This document shows positions 26,324-35,544 of a DNA stretch of 64,000 nucleotides, one piece after another; the stretch's first letter is position 1, and every line of letters begins with the position of its first letter. The notes under the pieces are model-generated. The model did no database searches. It had not been told where the DNA came from and worked only from the letters and a program-made list of their open reading frames with translations. Source of the DNA: Bradyrhizobium sp. NP1. Lineage in GTDB: Bacteria > Pseudomonadota > Alphaproteobacteria > Rhizobiales > Xanthobacteraceae. The stretch lies in NCBI RefSeq assembly GCF_030378205.1, contig NZ_CP127385.1, positions 6,674,001 through 6,738,000 of the forward strand, given 5' to 3'. A program made the translations under genes and the position numbers.

Positions 26324-26974
26324 TCAGTCCTCGGTCACCCACTGCGTGATCGGCATCACATCCGGGGGTTGCAGGTAACCCCGGGGCCAGAGATCGACGG
26401 CCCACTCGACCTTGGTGGCGCGATCGACCAGCACGGCCGTGTTGTGCGGGGTCTGCAGCACCAGCGTATTGCCGCGGTAGTGCGGATCGCCGACCACGTG
26501 ATACTTGAACAGGCCCCACTCCTGCAGCACCAGCATCAGGCTCGTGGTATTGCGGGTCGTGTCCCAGCAATCGAAATTATGCGGGGCATCGAAATAACGG
26601 AAATCCGCCTTGGCGACCCGCTTGTCGGTGCCGAGGATTGGCCCCATTCGCCGGTCGAACCAGATCACGGCCTTCTGCACGGCGGCCCGCTCGGCTGCCG
26701 CCGAGGCGCGGCCCGCCGCCATGATTTTCGTCAGCGCCACCCGGTCGGCCGCCGTGAAATCCAGGATTTCGCGGCGCCGGCAGACGAAGCCGTAGCAAAC
26801 TGTCATCGATCTGGCGTCGGGCGGATAGATCGAAACCGTCGTGTAAAGCGCCGCCTGCGGCTCGGTCAGTTCGGCGCCGGCTGCGGGACAGGCCACGCCG
26901 GCCAACAGTGCGGCACCCAGCCCGCAAAGCGCCACGCCTTTGCGGGGTCCTGCGATCCATTCCCTGCCCGTCAT
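26324..26974 (-). CDS. Exported hypothetical protein, possible transglutaminase-like fold
   Basis: This is a 216-residue protein with an N-terminal signal peptide (about 34 residues, ending CPAAGA). I do not recognise a named family. The mature part contains NFDCWDTTRNTTSLMLVLQ, then TPHNTAVLVDRA, then WAVDLWPRGY. Cys136, His177 and Asp194 are spaced like the Cys-His-Asp triad of transglutaminase-like cysteine peptidases, with the Cys at the start of a helix and the His and Asp on successive strands. Two further Cys (CYGFVC) may form a disulfide. It is convergent with the cold-shock gene. The catalytic reading is an inference from order and spacing only. Confidence 0.7.
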   Translation of the reverse strand: MTGREWIAGPRKGVALCGLGAALLAGVACPAAGAELTEPQAALYTTVSIYPPDARSMTVCYGFVCRRREILDFTAADRVALTKIMAAGRASAAAERAAVQKAVIWFDRRMGPILGTDKRVAKADFRYFDAPHNFDCWDTTRNTTSLMLVLQEWGLFKYHVVGDPHYRGNTLVLQTPHNTAVLVDRATKVEWAVDLWPRGYLQPPDVMPITQWVTED

Positions 26975-27110
26975 TCCGCCCCGCTATTCCCATCGTCCGA
27001 AGTGGCTGCGAAAATTATCGCAGGCCTTGCGCAGTGCCAAGAGCCGGGTCGCGCCCCAGCCTTCGCCCGGAACAGCAGGGAACTTCAAATTCTCGGGAAG
27101 GAGCGGCAAG

Positions 27111-30100
27111 ATGGGCGCCGAAACGATTCCGGCACCGGCCATGACAACCGAGCCTTTCAGCGCGCCCTATGCTCCCGATGACCGCGCCTTTGCCGGGCCG
27201 CTGCTCGGCAGCAGCCGCTTGGCGGCCGCGCAGGACGCCCGCATCGACCGCACCGCCACGCGCCTGATCGAGGCGATCCGCGAGAACGACGACCGGCTCG
27301 GTGGCGTCGAGGACATGCTGCGCGAGTTCGCGCTCTCCACCAAGGAGGGGCTGGCGCTGATGGTGCTCGCGGAAGCGCTGCTGCGCGTGCCGGATGCCCG
27401 CACCGCCGATCAATTCATCGAGGACAAGCTCGGCGAAGGCGATTTCATCCATCACGAGACCAAGTCGAGCGCGTTCCTGGTCAATGCCTCGGCCTGGGCG
27501 CTCGGCATGTCGGCACGGGTGATCCAGCCGGGCGAAACCCCTGACGGCACGATCGGCCGCCTGGTCAAGCGGCTCGGCGCGCCGGCGGTGCGCGCCGCCA
27601 CGCGCCAGGCGATGCGGCTGATGGGCAGCCACTTCGTGCTCGGCGAGACCATCGAGGCGGCGCTCGCGCGGGCCCATGCGCACGCCGCGCAGGCCCATGC
27701 GCCGCGCTATTCCTTCGACATGCTCGGCGAAGGCGCCCGCACCGCCGATGACGCGCACCGCTATTTCAAGGCCTATGCCAGTGCGATCGAAGCGATCGGC
27801 CGATCGGCCGGCAACAAGCCGCTGCCCGACCGCCCCGGCATTTCCGTGAAACTGTCGGCGCTGCACCCGCGCTACGAAGCGGTCAGCCACGGCCGCGTGA
27901 TGACGGAGCTGGTGCCGCGCCTGGTCGACCTGGCGCGACAGGCCAAGGCGTATGACCTGAACTTCACCGTCGATGCGGAGGAAGCCGACCGGCTCGAGCT
28001 CTCGCTCGATGTGATCGCAGCCGCGCTCGCTGACCCCTCGCTTGCAGGCTGGGACGGCTTCGGCCTCGCGATCCAGGCCTACCAGAAGCGCGCCAGCGCC
28101 GTGATCGGCTATGTCGACGGGCTGGCGCGCCAGTACGAACGCCGGCTGATGGTGCGGCTGGTGAAGGGCGCCTATTGGGACACCGAGATCAAGCGCGCGC
28201 AGGAGCGCGGCCTCGACGGCTATCCGGTCTTCACCCGCAAGGCGATGACCGATCTCAACTATGTCGCCTGCGCCCGGCAATTATTGTCCCTGAGGCCGCG
28301 GCTGTTCCCGCAATTCGCCACCCACAACGCGCTCTCGGTCGCGACCATCCTCGAGCTGGCCGGCGACGACCGCCAGTTCGAATTCCAGCGCCTGCACGGC
28401 ATGGGTGAAGCGCTCTATGCACGGCTTGCCGAGGATCATCCTGACCTTGCCTGCCGCACCTACGCGCCGGTCGGCAGCCATCGCGACCTGCTCGCCTATC
28501 TCGTGCGCAGGCTGCTGGAAAACGGCGCCAATTCGTCCTTTGTCGCACTCGCCGCCGACGACGCGGTGCCGCTCGCCTCGCTGTTGCGGCGCCCCGCCGG
28601 GATCATCGGCAGCGCCGAACAGGCAACACATCCGAACATCCCGCTGCCGCGCGACCTCTATCGGCCCGAGCGGAAGAATTCGCGCGGGATCGAATTCGGC
28701 GAGCGCGCAGCGCTCGGTGCGCTCGTTGCCGCGACCGCGGCGGAACGGACTGCCGCGACCGGCAGTGCCACCGCGGCAGCACAGGCGCAGGCGGCTGCGG
28801 CCGTCGAGGCCGCGCGCGCCGGGTTCCGACGCTGGAGCGCGACGCCCGCGCGCGAGCGCGCCGAGGTGCTGGAAAAGGCCGCCGACCTGATCGAGGGCCG
28901 GCGCGCGCATTTCATCGCCTATCTGCAGCGCGAGGGCGGCAAGACGCTCGACGATGCGCTCTCCGAGGTGCGCGAGGCCGCCGACTTCTGCCGCTACTAC
29001 GCGGCGCAAGGCCGCAAGCTGTTCGACGACGGCGAGCCGATGCCGGGCCCCACCGGCGAAAGCAACGTGCTTCGGCTGCGTGGCCGCGGCGTGTTCGCCG
29101 CGATCTCGCCGTGGAATTTCCCGCTCGCGATCTTTCTCGGACAGGTGACCGCGGCGCTGATGGCCGGCAATACCGTGGTGGCGAAGCCGGCCGAGCAGAC
29201 GCCCCTGATCGCGGCCGAGGCGGTGCGGCTGCTGCACGACGCGGGCATTCCCCATTCGGCGCTGCAGCTCGTGCAGGGCGACGGCGCGATCGGCGCGGCG
29301 CTGGTGTCCCATCCCGCCATCGCAGGCGTGGTCTTCACCGGCTCGACCGAGGTCGCGCGCGCGATCAACCGCGCGCTCGCCGCCAAGGACGGTCCGATCG
29401 TGCCGCTGATCGCGGAGACCGGCGGCATCAACGCGATGATCGCGGATGCGACAGCGCTGCCCGAGCAGGTCGCCGACGATGTGGTGACCTCCGCGTTCCG
29501 CTCGGCCGGACAGCGCTGCTCGGCGCTGCGGCTATTGTTCGTGCAGGAGGACGTCGCCGACCGCACGATCGAGATGATCGCGGGCGCCGCGCGCGAACTG
29601 AAGGTCGGCGACCCCATCGATCCCGCGACCCATGTCGGCCCGGTGATCGACGCCGAGGCGAAGCAGCGACTGGAGGCGCATATCGCGCGCATGAAACGCG
29701 AGGCGCGGACGCATTTTGCGGGAACGGCGCCCGAGGGCAACTACGTCGCGCCGCATATCTTCGAGCTCGCGGACGCCGGCGAACTGACCGAGGAAGTGTT
29801 CGGCCCGATCCTGCATGTGGTGCGCTACCCGGCCGACCGGCTCGACCGCGCCCTCCAGGCGATCGCGCGGACCGGTTACGGGCTCACGCTCGGCGTCCAT
29901 TCGCGGATCGACGATACCGTGGAGAGGATCGTCGATGCCCTGCAGGTCGGCAATGTCTACGTCAACCGCAACATGATCGGCGCCGTGGTCGGCGTGCAGC
30001 CGTTCGGCGGCTTCGGCCTTTCCGGCACCGGCCCGAAGGCCGGCGGCCCGCATTACCTGGCGCGCTTCGCCACCGAACAGACCGTGACGGTCAACACCGC

Positions 30101-30143
30101 GGCCGCCGGCGGCAACGCGGCGCTGCTGGCGGGAGACGACTAG
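27111..30143 (+). CDS. putA: Bifunctional proline dehydrogenase / P5C dehydrogenase PutA
   Basis: This protein of about 1010 residues converts proline to glutamate in two steps. The FAD-dependent proline dehydrogenase barrel (about residues 60-470) shows LMVRLVKGAYWDTEIKRAQ and EFQRLHGMGEALY. The aldehyde dehydrogenase domain (about 530-1000) shows ISPWNFPLAIFLGQ, VFTGSTEVARAIN, IAETGGINAM and catalytic Cys803 in SAGQRCSAL. There is no N-terminal ribbon-helix-helix, so this is the short, non-DNA-binding type known from Bradyrhizobium. The ATG at 27111 follows AAGGAG; an ATG at 27141 would give 1000 residues, closer to the 999 I recall for the Bradyrhizobium enzyme. It is convergent with the TPR gene. 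No Lrp-type putR regulator is adjacent. Confidence 0.95.
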   Translation: MGAETIPAPAMTTEPFSAPYAPDDRAFAGPLLGSSRLAAAQDARIDRTATRLIEAIRENDDRLGGVEDMLREFALSTKEGLALMVLAEALLRVPDARTADQFIEDKLGEGDFIHHETKSSAFLVNASAWALGMSARVIQPGETPDGTIGRLVKRLGAPAVRAATRQAMRLMGSHFVLGETIEAALARAHAHAAQAHAPRYSFDMLGEGARTADDAHRYFKAYASAIEAIGRSAGNKPLPDRPGISVKLSALHPRYEAVSHGRVMTELVPRLVDLARQAKAYDLNFTVDAEEADRLELSLDVIAAALADPSLAGWDGFGLAIQAYQKRASAVIGYVDGLARQYERRLMVRLVKGAYWDTEIKRAQERGLDGYPVFTRKAMTDLNYVACARQLLSLRPRLFPQFATHNALSVATILELAGDDRQFEFQRLHGMGEALYARLAEDHPDLACRTYAPVGSHRDLLAYLVRRLLENGANSSFVALAADDAVPLASLLRRPAGIIGSAEQATHPNIPLPRDLYRPERKNSRGIEFGERAALGALVAATAAERTAATGSATAAAQAQAAAAVEAARAGFRRWSATPARERAEVLEKAADLIEGRRAHFIAYLQREGGKTLDDALSEVREAADFCRYYAAQGRKLFDDGEPMPGPTGESNVLRLRGRGVFAAISPWNFPLAIFLGQVTAALMAGNTVVAKPAEQTPLIAAEAVRLLHDAGIPHSALQLVQGDGAIGAALVSHPAIAGVVFTGSTEVARAINRALAAKDGPIVPLIAETGGINAMIADATALPEQVADDVVTSAFRSAGQRCSALRLLFVQEDVADRTIEMIAGAARELKVGDPIDPATHVGPVIDAEAKQRLEAHIARMKREARTHFAGTAPEGNYVAPHIFELADAGELTEEVFGPILHVVRYPADRLDRALQAIARTGYGLTLGVHSRIDDTVERIVDALQVGNVYVNRNMIGAVVGVQPFGGFGLSGTGPKAGGPHYLARFATEQTVTVNTAAAGGNAALLAGDD

Positions 30144-30146
30144 CGC

Positions 30147-32222
30147 TCACAGGCAGGTGCCGTCCTTGTCGTTGCGGACCGAATTTCCGCACGGCACGCG
30201 CTTCGAGAGCTGCTGCAGTTTCTGCTTCGACTCGGCCTGCGCGACAAGGTCGAATGCGCTGCCGGGCGCCAGTTGCGTGGCGCGGCGGAAGTCGTTCGTT
30301 GCCTTGTCGACGCTGTTCTGCGCTTCATAGATCTTGGCCCGCACGAAGTAGCTTTCGACCGTTTCGCGCTGCGCGATCGCTTTGGTGAGATCATCAAGCG
30401 CCTTGTCATAGTCGCGATTGGCGAGCCACGCGATGCCACGCAGCCGCAGCGCATCCGCATCGTTCGGCCGCGTGCCGAGCACCAGATTGAGATCAGCCAT
30501 CGCGCTCGCCGTATCCTTCCGCGCAAGATAGGCCCTGGCACGAAGCAGCCGCGCCAGCGAATCGAGGGCAACCGACTTGCCGATCAACTGATCGAGCGCG
30601 ACGATCGCCCGGTCGTACTGGCCGGACAGCACCATCGCCAGGCCCTGGCCGAGCTCCGCCATCTGGTTGTTGGGATTGCGATCCAGCGCATTCTTGACGT
30701 CCACCAGGCCTTCGGAGCTGTTTCCCTTCAGCAACAAGGTCAGCCCGCGCGCCGCGCGGGCCGCGTCGTTCGCCTGGTTGAGGACGAGCGCCTGGTCGAA
30801 GTCCACCAGCGCCTTGTCGAACTGGCCAAGTCCCATATAGGCCTGTCCGCGTTCGCCATAAGCGTTGCTGTCCTTCGCATTGAGCGCAATCGACCGGCTG
30901 AAATCGGCGATGGCATCCTGGAATTTCGCGGTCAACCGGTTGACCGTGCCCCGGCCGAGATAGGCCGTCGCGTTATTCGGATTGACGCTGAGCGCGTGAT
31001 TGGCGTCGGCCATCGCCTGGTCGAACTGCCTCATGCCCAGCGAAGCCACGACGCGCGCGCCCAGCAGCTGCTGGTCGTCCGGCTTGAGCTTGAGCAGGGT
31101 GTCCATGTCGTCGCGGCTTTCGGCAAAGCGGCCCGACGACAGCAGCGCGGCCGCGCGAAGCCGCAGCGCGTTCTGATTACCGGGATCGACAGCCAGCGCC
31201 GCGTTGAGCCGCGTCACCGCGTCGGCGAACTTGCGCTGGCCCATGAGCTGCTGCGCCTCGCTGATGCCCTGGCCGGTGGAGGACGGCGCGGTCGGGGCCG
31301 CAACCGGCGTCGAGGCCGCCGGCGCGGGCGGAGCCGCAGCGACCGTCCGCCCGGGCGACGCCGCCGGCTGCCCCTCGTGAAGCTTCGCGAGCTCGGCCTG
31401 CATCGCGACGGCGGCCTGACGCTGCTGCTGCGCCGCCTTGTGATCCGGCGCGATCGAGAGCAGCTTGTCGAAATCCGCGATCGCCCGCGCATAGTCGCCC
31501 CTGGCGATGAAGAGCAGTCCCCGCGCGTAATACGACCCGCGGTCGGCCTGCGGCGCCTGTGCGATGGCCCGGCTGAAGTCCTCGATGGCGTGATCGGCGT
31601 CGCCCTTGCGACGATAGGCTTCGCCGCGCCAGTAGAACGCGTTCTGCGCGTTCGCGTTCATCGAGATCGCCGTGTTGAGATCGCTCATGGCCTGGTCGAG
31701 CTGGCCGGTCTCGACATAGGTTCGGCCGCGCGCGACATAGGCCTGGGCCAGATCCTGGCGCAGCGCGATCGCCTGATTGAGATCGGAGAGCGCGTCCGTC
31801 CATGCCCGCTGCTCGTCGTGCAGGATGCCGCGCGCAAGGAACAGTAGCGGATTCTTCGGCTCGATCTCGATCGCCTGGTTGAAATCGGCCAGCGCCGCGT
31901 CGAAATGGCCGAGCCTTTGCCGGGCGTAGCCGCGCGCGATCAGCGCCGGTGTTGATTTGGGATTGAGCTGTAGCGCGGCCTCCGCATCGGCCTGCGCCGG
32001 TTCCAGCCGGGAACGGCTTGCGAGGAAGCGCGACCGGCTCACATAGGCCTTCAGATGATCGTCGGCGGAACGTGCGGAATCGTTGATGATCGCGCTGCAG
32101 GCCGCCTCGAGCCTGTCGGAGAACGGACCGTTGCAATCCTCGACGTCGCCGGCCCGGGCCGGCTGCACAATAGCCAGCGCCAGCAGGACAGGCGCGAGCA
32201 GCCGAAGGCGCGAGGAGTTCAT
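30147..32222 (-). CDS. Periplasmic TPR-repeat protein
   Basis: This 691-residue protein has a signal peptide (MNSSRLRLLAPVLLALAIVQPARA) followed by two blocks of tetratricopeptide repeats. The blocks are about residues 60-270 and 330-650, separated by a Pro/Ala-rich linker (AAPPAPAASTPVAAPTAPS). Typical repeats read ALADFNQAIEIEPKNPLLFLARG and AMADANHALSVNPNNATAYLGRG. Such proteins are scaffolds for protein complexes; a partner cannot be named. The ATG at 32222 is chosen because AAGGGAG lies just upstream. It ends 4 bases from the convergent putA gene. Confidence 0.88.
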   Translation of the reverse strand: MNSSRLRLLAPVLLALAIVQPARAGDVEDCNGPFSDRLEAACSAIINDSARSADDHLKAYVSRSRFLASRSRLEPAQADAEAALQLNPKSTPALIARGYARQRLGHFDAALADFNQAIEIEPKNPLLFLARGILHDEQRAWTDALSDLNQAIALRQDLAQAYVARGRTYVETGQLDQAMSDLNTAISMNANAQNAFYWRGEAYRRKGDADHAIEDFSRAIAQAPQADRGSYYARGLLFIARGDYARAIADFDKLLSIAPDHKAAQQQRQAAVAMQAELAKLHEGQPAASPGRTVAAAPPAPAASTPVAAPTAPSSTGQGISEAQQLMGQRKFADAVTRLNAALAVDPGNQNALRLRAAALLSSGRFAESRDDMDTLLKLKPDDQQLLGARVVASLGMRQFDQAMADANHALSVNPNNATAYLGRGTVNRLTAKFQDAIADFSRSIALNAKDSNAYGERGQAYMGLGQFDKALVDFDQALVLNQANDAARAARGLTLLLKGNSSEGLVDVKNALDRNPNNQMAELGQGLAMVLSGQYDRAIVALDQLIGKSVALDSLARLLRARAYLARKDTASAMADLNLVLGTRPNDADALRLRGIAWLANRDYDKALDDLTKAIAQRETVESYFVRAKIYEAQNSVDKATNDFRRATQLAPGSAFDLVAQAESKQKLQQLSKRVPCGNSVRNDKDGTCL

Positions 32223-32518
32223 GAAAGTCTCCCTTCTGTCGTATCGGCAAAACGCCGCGCGTCGCCCCGCGCGCAGCGTCGATCGCGATGTTCCCTGATT
32301 TCCGCGGATTCTTACAACCGCGACGTGCGGTTTACCATATCGATTTGGCACAAGTCGTGACGACAGCAAGATCGGAAGGCGTCGAGATGCAGGCAGGAGT
32401 GGATATTTGCAACCGCCGTCCGGCATGATCAAATGGGATTTGGGTCTTTCGCCGGCGTGGGCGACGGACCAATGTTCCGGCCGCAACGACGCCGGCAACA
32501 GGCTCCACGGGAGACGGC

Positions 32519-33724
32519 ATGGACAAGGGCATTTTTGACGGGCTGAAGGTTCTGGACTGCGCGAGCTTCATCGCTGCACCCGCGGCCGCGACCGTGCTGT
32601 CGGATTTCGGCGCCGATGTCATCAAGATCGAGCCGCCGGGTTCCGGCGACCCTTATCGCAACCTGCCGAAGCTGCCGGGCTATCCGGTAAGCGAGCACAA
32701 TTATGCGTGGCTGCTGGAGGCGCGCAACAAGAAGAGCCTCGCGCTCGACCTCTCCAAGGCGGAAGGACAGGCGGTGCTGCACCGGCTTGCCGCCGATGCC
32801 GACGTCTTCATCACCAACTATCCGCCTGCGGTGCGCCAGCGGCTCGGCATCACCTATGATCATCTGGCGCCGCACAACGAGCGGCTGATCTATGCTTCCT
32901 TCACCGGCTACGGTGAAAAAGGCGAGGAGGCCAACAAGCCCGGCTTCGACAGCAATGCCTATTGGGCGCGCTCCGGCCTGATGGACCTCGTGCGCGCCGA
33001 CACCAACACGACGCCGGCGCGCTCGATCGCCGGCATGGGCGACCATCCTTGCGCGATGGCGTTCTACGGCGCGATCGTGACCGCGCTCTACAAGCGCGAG
33101 CGCACCGGCAAAGGCTCGCATGTCGCCTCCAACCTGATGGCCAATGGCGTGTGGGCGGCTTCCGTGCTGGCGCAGGCAAAACTGTGCGGCGCGAAATTCG
33201 GCGAGCGCCGCCCGCGCGAGCGCGCGCTCAACGCCGTCACCAACCACTACCGCTGCAAGGACGGACGCTGGATCATCCTGTCGCTGCTCAACGAGGACCG
33301 GCAATGGCCGACGCTGGCGCGCTGTCTCGGCCGTGAAGACCTGCTCGATGACGTCAGGTTTGCCACCAAGCCGGACCGCCACGCGCGCTCGCTGGAGCTG
33401 ATCAGGATCTTCGACGAGGTGTTTGCGACCAGGGATCTCGCCGAATGGCGCCAGATCCTCGACGGCAACGGCCTCGTGTTCGGCGTTGTCGGCATCCTCG
33501 ACGACATTCCGCAGGACAGGCAGATGCTCGAGAACGAGGTGCTGGTGCCGTTCGAGAACGACACCATGCTGACCGTCAACAGCCCGATCTGGATCGACGG
33601 CGCGAGGAAAGTGCCGCCACGCAAGCCGCCCGGCGTCGGCGAGCATTCGGACGAGATCCTGCGCGCTGCCGGCTACGACGAGGCCGCGATCAGCAAGCTG
33701 CGCGCCGCCGGCACGGTGGCGTAA
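32519..33724 (+). CDS. CaiB/BaiF family CoA transferase
   Basis: This 401-residue class III CoA transferase opens with FDGLKVLDCASFIAAPAAATVLSDFGADVIKIEPPGSGD. The conserved region SNAYWARSGLMDLVRAD carries the family position normally held by the catalytic Asp; here it reads ...FDSNAYWARSGL, with Asp in the same block. Its partner acid is unknown. It stands alone, 296 bases from the divergent TPR gene (nothing else recognisable in that gap), and is followed directly by palindromic repeats. It is distinct from the CoA transferase of the P450 operon at 12451. Confidence 0.87.
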   Translation: MDKGIFDGLKVLDCASFIAAPAAATVLSDFGADVIKIEPPGSGDPYRNLPKLPGYPVSEHNYAWLLEARNKKSLALDLSKAEGQAVLHRLAADADVFITNYPPAVRQRLGITYDHLAPHNERLIYASFTGYGEKGEEANKPGFDSNAYWARSGLMDLVRADTNTTPARSIAGMGDHPCAMAFYGAIVTALYKRERTGKGSHVASNLMANGVWAASVLAQAKLCGAKFGERRPRERALNAVTNHYRCKDGRWIILSLLNEDRQWPTLARCLGREDLLDDVRFATKPDRHARSLELIRIFDEVFATRDLAEWRQILDGNGLVFGVVGILDDIPQDRQMLENEVLVPFENDTMLTVNSPIWIDGARKVPPRKPPGVGEHSDEILRAAGYDEAAISKLRAAGTVA

Positions 33725-33727
33725 GCG

Positions 33728-33806
33728 CTAGTGTGGCGGTTCGGAAGTCCGCCTCATTTATTGCCGCGAGTTCGTCATGCGGACTTCTGAACCAAAGCCA
33801 CACTGG
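33728..33806. repeat. CTAGTG-ended palindromic element, copy 2a
   Basis: CTAGTGTGGC (33728-33737) and GCCACACTGG (33797-33806) are the outer arms. Inner arms starting GGTTCGGAAGTCCGC pair with GCGGACTTCTGAACC at 33779-33793. An AAA at 33794-33796 is unpaired, as in copy 1. It begins 3 bases after the CoA transferase stop codon and is nearly the same sequence as the element at 49205. Confidence 0.75.
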
Positions 33807-33819
33807 ATCAATAGATTGC

Positions 33820-33893
33820 CGGTGTCCTTCGATTGCGAGGTTCGCAAACGAGGGGCCCGCAGAATGGTGCGAACTTCGGAATCGGGACACTAG
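33820..33893. repeat. CTAGTG-ended palindromic element, copy 2b
   Basis: The left arm from GGTGTCCTTCGATTGCGAGG (33821-33840) pairs imperfectly with a right arm TGCGAACTTCGG...GGGACACTAG at 33868-33893. The terminal CTAG (33890-33893) provides the TAG stop codon of the small membrane protein gene on the minus strand. Confidence 0.6.
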
Positions 33894-34048
33894 CGGCTCA
33901 GCCAGGCCCAGACGATGGCGACCGCAACGACGCCTATGATGATCGCGAACACGATGGTCCATACGCTGACGCGAACATCGCCCGTGGTCTGACGCACAGC
34001 TTCGTTCTGGGCGATCTCGCGATTGCGTTCCTTCTCGGCTTCGTTCAT
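33890..34048 (-). CDS. Small single-pass membrane protein
   Basis: This 52-residue protein has a charged cytosolic head (MNEAEKERNREIAQNEAVRQ) and one C-terminal transmembrane helix (SVWTIVFAIIIGVVAVAIVWAW) ending in LSR. The ATG at 34048 follows a G-rich stretch. The gene lies 19 bases downstream of the MFS carrier gene on the same strand and so may be co-transcribed with it. Its TAG stop is inside the end of a palindromic repeat, which suggests the C-terminus may have been redefined when the element inserted. Function is unknown. Confidence 0.6.
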   Translation of the reverse strand: MNEAEKERNREIAQNEAVRQTTGDVRVSVWTIVFAIIIGVVAVAIVWAWLSR

Positions 34049-34067
34049 CCGCTGCCCCCGCGTCGCC

Positions 34068-35468
34068 TTACGTCTGGCTCCCGGCTGGACGCAGCTTAGC
34101 ATCAAAAGATGTCGCCTGCTCAACGGCGCCGCCGCCCGTGCCGGCCAACCTGGAGAGCCAGAGCGCCGCCAGCGCCGCGCAGAGTGCTGCCGCCGCGGCC
34201 GCGAGAAACACGGCGCCGGCGCTCCAGTGCGCCTCCATCAGCGCGCCGCCGACCAGGGGGCCGACGATCGAGCCGACCCGGCCGATGCCGAGCGCCCAGC
34301 CGACCCCGGTGGCGCGCACCGCGGTCGGATAGAAGCCGGCGGCCAGCGCGTTGGCGGCGATCTGCCCGCCGACCACGCAGAACCCGGCTGCGAAAATCGC
34401 GATCGCGACCAGTGTGGCGGCATGGCCGAGCTGGCCGATCGCGCCGACCGCGAACACCGCGACGAAATAGACCAGCGCCAGCGCGCGGAACGAGAAGCGG
34501 TCGATCACGCTGCCCAGCGCGAAGGTGCCGACCACGCCGCCGACCTGCAACAGCGAGCCGATCGCCGCGGCCGCCGAGACCGACGCGCCGAGGTCGTTGA
34601 GCACGGTCGGCAGCCAGTTGGCGAGAAAATAGAGGTCGAGCAGGCTCATGAAGAACACCACCCAGAGCAGCAGCGTGGCGCCGGCGCGGCCCTCGCGGAA
34701 CAGATGCTGCACTGGCATGCCCTTCAGTTCCGCCTCGTTCACGACGAAGCGCGCATCGTGCGCGAACACGGCCTGCGGCGCGATCCTTGACAACAGCGCC
34801 GCGACGGGTTCGGGCCTGTGGCCGGCAAGCGCCAGGAAACGGACGGACTCCGGCAGCGAGCGCGCGAGAAGCACGACCATGATCAGCGGCGTCACGCCGC
34901 CCACCGCGAACACCGAGCGCCAGCCGAACGAGGGGATCAGCACGGCGGCGAGCAGGCCACCGAGCGCGGCGCCGACCGAGAAACCGCAGAACATGATCAT
35001 CACCATGGTGGCGCGTCGACGCCGCGGATTGAACTCCGAGGTCATCGCGATCGCGTTCGGCATCGCGCCGCCAAGCCCGAGCCCGGTGAGGAAGCGGATC
35101 ACGAGCAGCGCGTTCACGCCCTCGACGAAGGCGGTGGCAAGCGCGCCGACGCCGAAAGCCAGCGTCGAGAAGATGATGATCTTGCGCCGCCCGACGCGGT
35201 CGGCAAGCGGCCCGAACACGAGCGCGCCGATCATCAGCCCGAACAGGCCGGCGCTGAACACCGGCCCCAGCGCGCCGCGCGACAGGCCCCACTCCTTAGC
35301 CAGCGCCGGCGCGACATAGCCGATCGCCTGTGTATCGAAGCCGTCGAGGAACAGCACGGCAGCGCAGGTCACGAGCAGCCTGATCTGGAAGCCGCCGACC
35401 GGCTGGTTGTCGATGAAGTCGGCGACATCGATGCCCGGCGCGGCGGCCGTGCTCTCGGATTCCGTCAT
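34068..35468 (-). CDS. MFS transporter, aromatic acid:H+ symporter type
   Basis: This is a 466-residue carrier with 12 predicted helices. LDGFDTQAIGYVAPALAKEW in helix 1 holds the Asp-Gly-Phe-Asp motif of the aromatic acid symporter group (PcaK, BenK, MhpT). The MFS signature GPLADRVGRRKIIIFS follows between helices 2 and 3, with a second copy-like loop in GSVIDRFSFRALAL. It likely imports an aromatic acid such as a hydroxybenzoate. The ATG at 35468 has GGAGGGAAG upstream. It is 76 bases downstream of a flavin monooxygenase gene on the same strand, which may oxidise the imported compound. Confidence 0.88.
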   Translation of the reverse strand: MTESESTAAAPGIDVADFIDNQPVGGFQIRLLVTCAAVLFLDGFDTQAIGYVAPALAKEWGLSRGALGPVFSAGLFGLMIGALVFGPLADRVGRRKIIIFSTLAFGVGALATAFVEGVNALLVIRFLTGLGLGGAMPNAIAMTSEFNPRRRRATMVMIMFCGFSVGAALGGLLAAVLIPSFGWRSVFAVGGVTPLIMVVLLARSLPESVRFLALAGHRPEPVAALLSRIAPQAVFAHDARFVVNEAELKGMPVQHLFREGRAGATLLLWVVFFMSLLDLYFLANWLPTVLNDLGASVSAAAAIGSLLQVGGVVGTFALGSVIDRFSFRALALVYFVAVFAVGAIGQLGHAATLVAIAIFAAGFCVVGGQIAANALAAGFYPTAVRATGVGWALGIGRVGSIVGPLVGGALMEAHWSAGAVFLAAAAAALCAALAALWLSRLAGTGGGAVEQATSFDAKLRPAGSQT

Positions 35469-35544
35469 GTCGCTTCCCTCCCCGCGCTGCTGCAACGCGG
35501 CTCTTGGCGGCCGCTGCTTTGTGGGCGTGTCGTACCGCGCGGCG

